Positions 1 to 4,990 of a stretch of DNA of 7,197 nucleotides are shown piece by piece. The notes beneath the pieces were generated by a model. The model saw nothing but the letters and a program-made list of their open reading frames with translations. It was not told where the DNA came from and ran no database searches. The stretch covers positions 1-7,197 of the forward strand of contig JACVCQ010000121.1 in the NCBI GenBank assembly GCA_016741945.1, written 5' to 3'. This DNA comes from Chitinophagaceae bacterium (lineage in GTDB: Bacteria; Bacteroidota; Bacteroidia; Chitinophagales; Chitinophagaceae). The position numbers were made by a program, and so were the translations under genes. Every line of letters begins with the position of its first letter. Positions within the stretch are counted from its first letter, which is position 1.

Positions 1-496
1 CTACCACACCGATCCATTCTTGGATGGCATAGGCACCGGCTTTATCGTAGGGTTGGTATTTATCGACATAGAAATTGATCTGTTCTGCTGTCAAAGGATG
101 AAACACCACTTCCGTCACATCTGAAAATGCATGTTCTTCTGCTCCCTTCATCAATACGACTCCAGTGATGACGCAATGTGTTTGTCCGGATAAACGTTGC
201 AGAATTTGAATGGCATCATTTCTATCCACCGGTTTGCCGATCACTTCATCATTCAATACCACAATTGTATCTGCCGCCAATATCCAACGTTGATCATCTT
301 CAGACAATTGTTCTCGAATCACCCTGGCTTTATTACGTGCAATATGAACCGGCACTTCTTCCATCGACAAGCTTGCAGGAAAAGATTCATCGGTGGGTTG
401 CACAATCACTTCAAAAGGAATTTCCGCCCACTCAAGGAGCATTTTTCTGCGTGGCGATTGGGAGGCGAGGATGATGGGTTGGGGAGATTGGGGCAT
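1..496 (-). CDS. maf: Maf-family nucleoside triphosphate pyrophosphatase, 3' end missing
   Basis: Maf proteins hydrolyse the alpha-beta phosphate bond of non-canonical or surplus nucleoside triphosphates in the cytoplasm, releasing pyrophosphate. The 165 visible residues show the family signature in order: substrate-loop SQSPRR at residues 12-17, AADTIVV at 74-80 with the catalytic-type Asp76, GKP at 87-89, and YDKAGAYAIQEW at 150-161. The GAYAIQ ending favours the YhdE-like dTTP/UTP subgroup over the YceF-like m7GTP subgroup (inference). Family length is about 190, so roughly 25 C-terminal residues lie outside the window. The ATG at 496 is the only in-frame ATG before the SPRR loop. Its first seven residues (MPQSPQP) are encoded by GGGT-type repeat sequence and no Shine-Dalgarno is visible, so the true N-terminus is slightly uncertain. 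It lies 402 bp downstream of ubiA on the same strand, separated by a palindrome- and repeat-rich spacer. Confidence 0.95.
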   Translation of the reverse strand, partial: MPQSPQPIILASQSPRRKMLLEWAEIPFEVIVQPTDESFPASLSMEEVPVHIARNKARVIREQLSEDDQRWILAADTIVVLNDEVIGKPVDRNDAIQILQRLSGQTHCVITGVVLMKGAEEHAFSDVTEVVFHPLTAEQINFYVDKYQPYDKAGAYAIQEWIGVV

Positions 497-541
497 CGGG
501 GGATCGGGTTATTGGGTTATCGGGTGCTGGGTGCTAGGTAT
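475..541. repeat. Degenerate GGGT octad/heptad array containing the maf start codon
   Basis: Read on the plus strand, units of the form (T/C)GGGNNAT (8 bp, 489-520) pass into (C/T)(G/A)GGTGC-like units (7 bp, 521-541). Less regular GGG-spaced sequence continues to about 475, inside the maf reading frame. The maf start codon is the last three bases of the octad TGGGGCAT at 489-496. A T-rich run (541-556) follows, as it also does after the related array at 760-808. Confidence 0.75.
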
Positions 542-570
542 TTAATTTTTGTTTTACTCATTGGGGTATG

Positions 571-750
571 GTCCTTCGTCGCAGATCATAACCTGCGGTT
601 ATGAATGCTCCTCAGGATGACGGGGGAAAGATAAGATTTCAGGCGGAGATGATTGGCTTCGCCAATCATCTCCGCTTATATATTTTGTTAGACTGTCACC
701 CTGAGGAGCGTCTCGATCCGCCAAGGCGGATCGAGTTCGCGACGAAGGGC
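571..750. repeat. 180-bp nested palindromic element cluster
   Basis: Two related elements face each other. Element A (571-621) runs from GTCCTTCGTCGC to GCTCCTCAGGATGAC. Element B (695-750) is its inverted counterpart, from GTCACCCTGAGGAGC to GCGACGAAGGGC, with one mismatch in each end block. Each has a private internal hairpin: 586-593/597-604 in A (8 bp, 3-nt loop) and 712-722/725-735 in B (11 bp, 2-nt loop). Between them lies a third, perfect hairpin, 643-657/661-675, with a 15-bp stem and TTC loop. No coding frame or transposase is present. The pattern (conserved ends, variable inner stem) resembles dispersed REP-like or non-autonomous elements. A terminator role for ubiA is possible but there is no T-run after the stems on the minus strand. 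Confidence 0.8.
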
Positions 751-759
751 TTACTTAGC

Positions 760-808
760 GGGTGATGGGTATTGGGGTATCGGGTGCTAGGTACTGGGTT
801 ATGGGGTA
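760..808. repeat. Degenerate GGGT heptad array, second copy
   Basis: About seven units of the form NGGGTNN read on the plus strand (for example CGGGTGC 781-787, TAGGTAC 788-794, TGGGTTA 795-801, TGGGGTA 802-808), with a one-base slip near 773. It is the same family as the array at 475-541, including a shared TATCGGGTGCT block (519-529 and 779-789), and is likewise followed by a T-rich run (809-824). Confidence 0.7.
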
Positions 809-821
809 TTTTTTTTATTTT

Positions 822-898
822 TTTCTATCTGCCATGGACTATAAACCATCGACTATAAACTATTTGCCATCACCTATTTGCTATGGTACATGGACTAC
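822..898 (-). repeat. RTRGNNN heptad array starting directly after the ubiA stop
   Basis: On the minus strand, eleven consecutive 7-bp units with no slip run from 898 down to 822. Position 1 is always A or G, position 2 always T, position 3 always A or G, and position 4 is G in ten of eleven (the exception is ATGTACC at 885-891). The first unit, GTAGTCC, begins at the base immediately after the UbiA TGA (899-901). Positions 5-7 vary freely, so this is a phase-keeping degenerate array rather than a recent microsatellite. Confidence 0.8.
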
Positions 899-1831
899 TC
901 ATTCATACAACCTGAAAAATACCATCGACAAAATTCCTGTCAGCATCACAAATTTTATAACCGTGCTGAGGCGATGGAAATCGGCGGGGGTGTGGGATTT
1001 GAATAAGCGGGTAAGGATCCAGATGAGTGGTGCGATGATGGCTATGAAGCAATAAAAAGTGCTGTGCCACCATCCCATGGGTAATACGTAGAATTGCAAG
1101 ATGACCAGTGCTGCAATCAATACCACAAGCCATACTGCTACAAATAATTTTGCGGCATTCACTCCCCACACGATCGGTAAGGTTCTGCATCCATATCTTC
1201 TATCGCCTTCAATATCTTCCATGTCTTTTACTACTTCACGAATCAGTGAGATCACAAATGCAAAAGAGGCATAGAGTATGGTGAGTCTGAAGAAACGCAC
1301 TTCTGAATGTCCGACAGAAAGTAGGTGTTTGATCTGTAACGGCTGTTTAGAAAAGAATAAAATGAGTATGACCCAGGCTGTAAGCAGCGATATCATTACA
1401 TTACCTACTAAGAGTTGCTTTTTGAAATTGGTGGAATAAAACCAGAGCAATAATATACTTCCCATATTTGCTAGTACCAGATGCCAGTATAAGGAAACGG
1501 GTAATGCATACACCGTAAAGAACAATCCAAGCATACTGAGTAATAGGTGCCAGAAAATAACCCACCGTCTGTTGATGACCGTATTTACTACTACTTTACT
1601 TGGCTTATTGATTTGATCAATATTCAAATCGAAATAATCGTTGATGATATTACCCGCGGCTGCAATAAAAACAGAAGCCATTACGATGAACCAGAATTGT
1701 AATCTGGCAGCTGTTTCATCGGGACCATAAATGCGTTCATAAATGCAGTACTCAAACAATAACTGCGTAAGTATGATGAACACCATATTGGGCCATCGGA
1801 TGAGTCGTAAAAAAGCGGCGAGTAATTTCAA
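899..1831 (-). CDS. UbiA-family membrane prenyltransferase (DGGGP synthase-like)
   Basis: A 310-residue polytopic inner-membrane enzyme that would transfer a polyprenyl chain from its diphosphate to an acceptor. Both Mg-diphosphate motifs of the UbiA superfamily are intact: NDYFDLNID at residues 64-72 (NDxxDxxxD) and KDMEDIEGD at 202-210 (DxEDxxGD). Hydrophobic segments lie around residues 15-30, 46-62, 90-110, 115-131, 143-160, 185-197, 228-250, 257-275 and 290-307, compatible with the usual nine helices. Bacteroidota homologues of this kind are commonly annotated geranylgeranylglycerol-phosphate geranylgeranyltransferase; the acceptor is unproven and MenA- or UbiA-type substrates cannot be excluded. 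The start is TTG at 1831, chosen because MKLLAAFLRLIRWPN fits the family N-terminus and the next ATG (residue 16) is too late. A TTTG-N19-TAATTTTC promoter-like pair (1863-1866, 1836-1843) precedes it but would place transcription start almost on the TTG. It follows kdsC by 47 bp. Confidence 0.9.
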   Translation of the reverse strand: MKLLAAFLRLIRWPNMVFIILTQLLFEYCIYERIYGPDETAARLQFWFIVMASVFIAAAGNIINDYFDLNIDQINKPSKVVVNTVINRRWVIFWHLLLSMLGLFFTVYALPVSLYWHLVLANMGSILLLWFYSTNFKKQLLVGNVMISLLTAWVILILFFSKQPLQIKHLLSVGHSEVRFFRLTILYASFAFVISLIREVVKDMEDIEGDRRYGCRTLPIVWGVNAAKLFVAVWLVVLIAALVILQFYVLPMGWWHSTFYCFIAIIAPLIWILTRLFKSHTPADFHRLSTVIKFVMLTGILSMVFFRLYE

Positions 1832-1878
1832 TAGCGAAAATTATAACACAAGATAAGTAATGCAAAAAAAACAAATCG

Positions 1879-2394
1879 TTATTTCGATGCTACAGTGGTA
1901 TCATCACCCCAATCATTGCGCAGTTTGAGTACTTTCTCAATCACATCACGTGCACATCCCATACCGCCTGATAAATGTGAGATATAGATCGATTTGTCTT
2001 TAATTTCCTGTGCAGCGTCTGCAGGACAAGCGGGTAAGCCTGCCAATTGTATGACTTCCAGATCAGGAATATCATCACCCATGTACAATACTTCCTGCTT
2101 GGGAATTTGGTGTTGCGCTAAATAATCTGCGAGGATTTGTTGTTTGTTGTGTGCTTTCATCCACACTTCTGTAACACCCAATTTATTCAATCGCTCTTTC
2201 ACTTCAGGAGAATCACCGCCGGAGATGATTAATACCCGGTATCCCCTTTTTATGGCGAGTTGTAAGGCATAGCCATCTTTGATGTTCATTTTTCTGGCCA
2301 TGACACCATTGGGTAATACCAACAGTGTTCCATCTGTTAGTACACCGTCTACATCAAAGACAAATGTGGTGATATGCTGGAAGGTATTGAGCAT
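1879..2394 (-). CDS. kdsC: KdsC-like HAD phosphatase (KDO 8-phosphate phosphatase family)
   Basis: A 171-residue cytoplasmic HAD phosphatase of the C0 (capless) type, which acts as a tetramer and dephosphorylates 3-deoxy-D-manno-octulosonate 8-phosphate or a related nonulosonate 9-phosphate on the way to lipopolysaccharide core sugars. All motifs are present: DVDGVLTD at 14-21 (nucleophile Asp14, acid/base Asp16), ISGG at 57-60 (Ser58), a motif III lysine near 80-84 (MKAHNK), and GDDIPD at 106-111. The C-terminal GGMGCARD (143-150) matches the GGxGxxRD tail that closes the neighbouring active site in KdsC. Length agrees with the family (about 170-190). Which sugar phosphate is used (KDO or KDN type) cannot be read from sequence. 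The ATG at 2394 is only 7 nt downstream of a strong palindrome (2402-2441). It is co-oriented with iscX upstream and ubiA downstream. Confidence 0.92.
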   Translation of the reverse strand: MLNTFQHITTFVFDVDGVLTDGTLLVLPNGVMARKMNIKDGYALQLAIKRGYRVLIISGGDSPEVKERLNKLGVTEVWMKAHNKQQILADYLAQHQIPKQEVLYMGDDIPDLEVIQLAGLPACPADAAQEIKDKSIYISHLSGGMGCARDVIEKVLKLRNDWGDDTTVASK

Positions 2395-2401
2395 TATTTT
2401 G

Positions 2402-2441
2402 TTTTAGATAGCACGGGGCTTAAACCCCGTGCTATCTAAAA
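2402..2441. repeat. Perfect 17-bp-stem palindrome filling the iscX-kdsC gap
   Basis: Arms 2402-2418 and 2425-2441 are perfectly complementary, with loop CTTAAA (2419-2424); the GC-rich heart is GCACGGGG/CCCCGTGC. It occupies 40 of the 52 bp between iscX and kdsC. On the minus strand, the transcribed one, it is followed by A-rich rather than T-rich sequence, so it does not look like an intrinsic terminator for iscX. It resembles a dispersed REP-type palindrome, and in mRNA it would fold just upstream of the kdsC start. Confidence 0.85.
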
Positions 2442-2446
2442 AGATT

Positions 2447-2686
2447 TTATTTTTGATTGTCTCTCCACTCATACACCCATGCACTTTGGATCATCTCGAG
2501 ATGTCCTTCGTTGCTTTCTTCACGCTTTCCTTCGAAATTAGGTATTTGAAGGATCCATTCCAGTAGATCTGTGAAACGTATGCGATAGATCTTACTTTCT
2601 GTAAAATCATCACCAAAACGTTCGTATAATTTCATGGCAATATCTTCATGATCTGCCCAATGTATCGGAGGTTCAAAATGACTCAT
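2447..2686 (-). CDS. iscX: Iron-sulfur cluster assembly accessory protein IscX
   Basis: A 79-residue acidic cytoplasmic protein of the IscX/YfhJ family, which binds IscS and iron and modulates the rate of Fe-S cluster assembly. Recognisable family positions are HWADHEDIAMKL (8-19), RFTDLLEWI (37-45) and SNEGHLEMIQSAW (58-70). These correspond to the family pattern W-D--dIA--L, F-DL--WV and SNE--LE-IQ--W. Family length is about 65-80 residues. It lies 205 bp downstream of the ferredoxin gene on the same strand, repeating the fdx-iscX order that ends the isc operon of E. coli, though no other isc gene is in view. A small inverted repeat (2721-2733) lies upstream. Its partner IscS or SufS must be encoded elsewhere. 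Confidence 0.92.
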   Translation of the reverse strand: MSHFEPPIHWADHEDIAMKLYERFGDDFTESKIYRIRFTDLLEWILQIPNFEGKREESNEGHLEMIQSAWVYEWRDNQK

Positions 2687-2720
2687 GGTAACTTTAACTT
2701 TTAAGTGATTGTGTTATTTG

Positions 2721-2733
2721 AGTGTGTCACACT
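2721..2733. promoter_or_regulatory. AGTGTG-T-CACACT dyad upstream of iscX
   Basis: A perfect 6-bp inverted repeat with a one-base centre lies about 40 bp before the iscX start, and is nested in a second, nearly concentric repeat TGATTG (2706-2711) / CAATCA (2742-2747). It could be a protein operator or a small RNA stem. No matching Bacteroidota promoter was found beside it, so the assignment is tentative. Confidence 0.25.
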
Positions 2734-2839
2734 GCAATAATCAATCATGTTTCGTTTCGATGTTTTTTTGCTCAGACCTCCCAACTAAGTCGGGACCGTT
2801 CAACAAGGGCTGATTAAGAATGATTATTTTTATCCCGCC

Positions 2840-2895
2840 TCAGCACTCACTACTCACTATTCACAATTGACCATTCACTACTCACTACTGACTAC
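2840..2895 (-). repeat. RTRGTSA heptad array overlapping the ferredoxin stop codon
   Basis: On the minus strand eight consecutive 7-bp units run without a slip from 2895 down to 2840. Position 5 is T, position 6 is C or G and position 7 is A in all eight; positions 1-2 are RT in all eight. GTAGTGA occurs three times. The first unit, GTAGTCA, contains the TAG stop codon of the ferredoxin gene. The array shares its frame and first unit type with the one after ubiA. Confidence 0.85.
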
Positions 2896-3227
2896 TCCCC
2901 CAAAAACTGCGTCTGATCCGGCAACGTCACTTCGATCTCACCTGATCCGTCTTGTAATACACATTGACATCCCAATCTGGAATTCAATCGAGGATTTACA
3001 GCGCGGTCTATGAAATCTTCTTCTTTATCACTCAATTCTTCCAAATGATCCATTCCTTTTTCAACGTATAAGTGACAAGTACTGCAAGCACAAACTGCTC
3101 CACAGTTATGATGTAATTCGATACCATTATCCAGACAAACTTCCAATAAACTTTGGTCAGGTTCAATACCAGTTAGGGTAACGGGTTCCAGTCCTTTCTG
3201 TTCAAATTTTACCTTAATAGTGTACAT
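2892..3227 (-). CDS. fdx: Adrenodoxin-type [2Fe-2S] ferredoxin (Isc Fdx-like)
   Basis: A 111-residue soluble electron carrier of the vertebrate-adrenodoxin/Isc-Fdx class, which can supply electrons for Fe-S cluster assembly. From the chosen ATG at 3227, the cluster ligands fall at Cys42, Cys48, Cys51 and Cys87, giving C-x5-C-x2-C-x35-C and the same numbering as E. coli Fdx. Two further cysteines (46 and 89) lie beside ligands. An in-frame ATG at 3260 would add MRYFCTPNGTD. I reject that start because the extension is not family-like and because a perfect TAnnTTTG element (3247-3254) lies inside it, putting transcription start downstream of 3260. IscX follows 205 bp downstream, supporting an Isc-type role. 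The stop codon lies within a heptad repeat array. Confidence 0.93.
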   Translation of the reverse strand: MYTIKVKFEQKGLEPVTLTGIEPDQSLLEVCLDNGIELHHNCGAVCACSTCHLYVEKGMDHLEELSDKEEDFIDRAVNPRLNSRLGCQCVLQDGSGEIEVTLPDQTQFLGE

Positions 3228-3246
3228 ATCGGTTCCGTTTGGAGTG

Positions 3247-3254
3247 CAAAAGTA
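3247..3254 (-). promoter_or_regulatory. Bacteroidota -7 element upstream of fdx
   Basis: TACTTTTG on the minus strand matches TAnnTTTG exactly. Transcription would start near 3241, leaving a leader of about 14 nt before the ATG at 3227. No TTTG stands at the standard distance upstream (the nearest candidate is 25 bp away), so the -33 half is weak. A second exact match, TAGTTTTG at 3321-3328, overlaps the DUF2520 stop codon and is an alternative. Confidence 0.4.
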
Positions 3255-3325
3255 TCTCAAATCAGTTTCTCTGCGACAGCAAATCTGCTTTTTAGTCCCG
3301 AATCACGGAATTTTCCTGCCCAAAA

Positions 3326-4093
3326 CTACTGATGACCGAACTTGTTAAGGATACTTTGGGTCATTTCATCATAGATTCTCAACAAACTAGGCTCATGGGC
3401 TAAGAGCGATCGGTGTTTTTCTATTGTAATGCGGTCTCCCCGGAAAGCAGGTCCAGCCTGCACATTTTGGGGATGCTCTGTTTTGATCTGAGCCATCACT
3501 CCTTCTATCAATGGATAAAACCAGGAGAAATCTATGGCTTGCTCCCGACTATAATCTGCTGCCAGATGGTATAAATGATTGGTGAAATTGGAGGTGATAG
3601 CGGCGATCAGATGCATTTTCAATCGCTTTGCATCGTCGGCTTCATGCACCTGATCAGATATGGTGGTAGCCAATTCATATATGACTTGTAATGAATGTTC
3701 ATTGTTGGCATCAATCATAATGGCACAAGGACCTAAACTTTGCATATGACTACGTATCATTTTCATAGGCCAGAATACACCATGATTCTCCGCAGCACCT
3801 TGCAATACCTCTTTTGATACGGCACCTGCCGCATGTACCAGTACCCCTTGCTGAATTTTAAGTTGATGTGCTATTTCGGATATGGATCGATCACTAACGG
3901 ACAATAAAAACAGGTCTGCAGTTGGCGGTAGTTCATCCAATGTTTCAATGGCAACCGTTCCTAACTCATCTGCTAACAGACGGGCTTTTTCTGGATGCCT
4001 GTTCCAGATGGCTTTGATGGAATGGTTGGCCTGTTTAAAGGTTCTTCCCAATACCGTTCCTACATTACCGGCCCCTATCAATACGACGTCCAT
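3326..4093 (-). CDS. Rossmann-like / DUF2520 domain protein
   Basis: A 255-residue predicted cytoplasmic protein of unknown biological role, related in fold to F420/NADP-dependent reductases and 6-phosphogluconate dehydrogenases. The N-terminal Rossmann domain (about residues 1-120) carries the dinucleotide-binding GAGNVG at 7-12 after the first beta strand. The helical DUF2520 domain (about 125-250) contains the family hallmark QAGPAFRGD at 212-220 and the segment HLIAAITSNFTNHLY at 161-175, which is typical of the substrate-side helices. Length fits the family (about 250-290). Substrate and reaction are not known and I do not assign one. It is the first minus-strand gene of the run and lies 98 bp upstream of fdx. 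Its start at 4093 is 11 bp from the divergent hydrolase start. Confidence 0.9.
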   Translation of the reverse strand: MDVVLIGAGNVGTVLGRTFKQANHSIKAIWNRHPEKARLLADELGTVAIETLDELPPTADLFLLSVSDRSISEIAHQLKIQQGVLVHAAGAVSKEVLQGAAENHGVFWPMKMIRSHMQSLGPCAIMIDANNEHSLQVIYELATTISDQVHEADDAKRLKMHLIAAITSNFTNHLYHLAADYSREQAIDFSWFYPLIEGVMAQIKTEHPQNVQAGPAFRGDRITIEKHRSLLAHEPSLLRIYDEMTQSILNKFGHQ

Positions 4094-4104
4094 ATCTTTA
4101 TATT

Positions 4105-4989
4105 ATGGAAATGAAATTAGCACAAAGAGTTGTGATCGGCTACTATAAAACCAAACTGCGTACCATTGGCATGGTCTCTCCGCGTATAGCTGCTGAGCAG
4201 GCTTTTAAAATATTCTGTACACCCTATACCAAAGGCGTCCATCAAAAAGAGCCGCTTGTTTTTCACAAAGCGCATCCCCAAACTTTTAGATTTGAAGATT
4301 TAGAGATCAAGGGCTTTCATTGGATACCCGAAAAACCCAATGGTCAGAAAGTATTGGTGGTGCATGGTTTCAGTAGTTATGGCTATAAGTTTGAGAAATA
4401 TGTGCAACCCTTATTAGCAACCGGATTTGAAGTTTTTATGTTCGATGCACCCGCACATGGTTTGAGTGAAGGGAAGATCATCAATGCACTCATTTATAAA
4501 AAATTCTTAGCATCGATCGATCAGCGATTCGGGAAAATGGATGCTTTTATCGCCCATTCTCTGGGTGGACTCGCCACTTCCCTGTTGGCAGAGGAGCTAG
4601 AAGGAAAAAGAAAATTGGTATTGATCGCTCCGGCCACAGAAACCAGAACGGCTGTACAGGGGTTTTATAAGATGTTCAAAATCAAAGAGCCGGTGCGACA
4701 AGAATTTGAGCAGATGATTGAACGGATGACCGGTAAAACCATGGATCATTTTTCGATTACCCGAGTGATGAGCAATATCCGGCTACCGGTTTTATGGATC
4801 CATGATCAACAAGATCGTATTTGTCCGTATACCGATACTTTACCTGTTCAAAAAGAAGGGCATCTGCATATTCGTTTTTATATCACCCAAGGATTAGGGC
4901 ACAACAAAATCTATCGGGATCAGCAGGTGATTAAGAATGTTGTTGGTTTTTTAACAGAGGATTCTGATTACTCTGTAAAACGTGGTTGA
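4105..4989 (+). CDS. Alpha/beta hydrolase, substrate unknown
   Basis: A 294-residue alpha/beta-fold hydrolase, probably an esterase- or thioesterase-like serine enzyme in the cytoplasm (no signal peptide). Residues 1-75 form an unrecognised N-terminal part. The core begins with strand KVLVVHG (82-88, oxyanion-hole HG), followed by FDAPAHGLSEG (113-123). The nucleophile elbow is AHSLGG (150-155) with Ser152; its first residue is Ala instead of the classic Gly, which is tolerated in the family. The other triad members are predicted as Asp237 (HDQQDRICPY) and His266 (GLGHNKI). Residues about 178-225 form the lid. Two close starts are possible, ATG 4105 and ATG 4111, with no clear ribosome-binding site. 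It is divergent from the DUF2520 gene and followed by a long repeat-bearing spacer. Confidence 0.88.
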   Translation: MEMKLAQRVVIGYYKTKLRTIGMVSPRIAAEQAFKIFCTPYTKGVHQKEPLVFHKAHPQTFRFEDLEIKGFHWIPEKPNGQKVLVVHGFSSYGYKFEKYVQPLLATGFEVFMFDAPAHGLSEGKIINALIYKKFLASIDQRFGKMDAFIAHSLGGLATSLLAEELEGKRKLVLIAPATETRTAVQGFYKMFKIKEPVRQEFEQMIERMTGKTMDHFSITRVMSNIRLPVLWIHDQQDRICPYTDTLPVQKEGHLHIRFYITQGLGHNKIYRDQQVIKNVVGFLTEDSDYSVKRG

Positions 4990-4990
4990 T

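Noticed and set aside
178..604. Two overlapping plus-strand open frames (178-474, 197-604)
   Set aside because: They lie mostly antisense to the clear Maf gene and run into repeat sequence; no family resemblance.
571..750. Insertion sequence with transposase
   Set aside because: The interval is only 180 bp and has no coding frame; only a non-autonomous or REP-like origin is possible.
762..1055. Plus-strand open frame across heptad arrays and the end of ubiA
   Set aside because: Encoded largely by repeat and antisense ubiA sequence; composition is not protein-like.
903..1190. Minus-strand 95-codon frame within ubiA
   Set aside because: Out-of-frame shadow of the UbiA coding sequence, whose motifs are all in the longer frame.
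1836..1866. TTTG-N19-TAATTTTC as a ubiA promoter feature
   Set aside because: Sequence and spacing are good, but transcription would begin at about the TTG start codon; kept only as a remark in the ubiA entry.
2402..2441. Palindrome as intrinsic terminator of iscX
   Set aside because: On the transcribed strand the stem is followed by A-rich sequence and no T-run; a T-rich stretch exists only on the other strand, where no gene needs it.
2770..2800. Short stem CCCGAC/GTTGGG region (TCCCAACTAAGTCGGGA) downstream of fdx as terminator
   Set aside because: The stem is six pairs including a G-U, and no T-run follows on the minus strand.
822..2895. Heptad arrays as CRISPR or simple microsatellite
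   Set aside because: There are no repeat-length units with unique spacers, and the units are too degenerate at positions 5-7 for a recent slippage microsatellite.
3882..4148. Plus-strand 88-codon frame
   Set aside because: Antisense to the Rossmann domain of DUF2520 and overlapping the hydrolase start in another frame.
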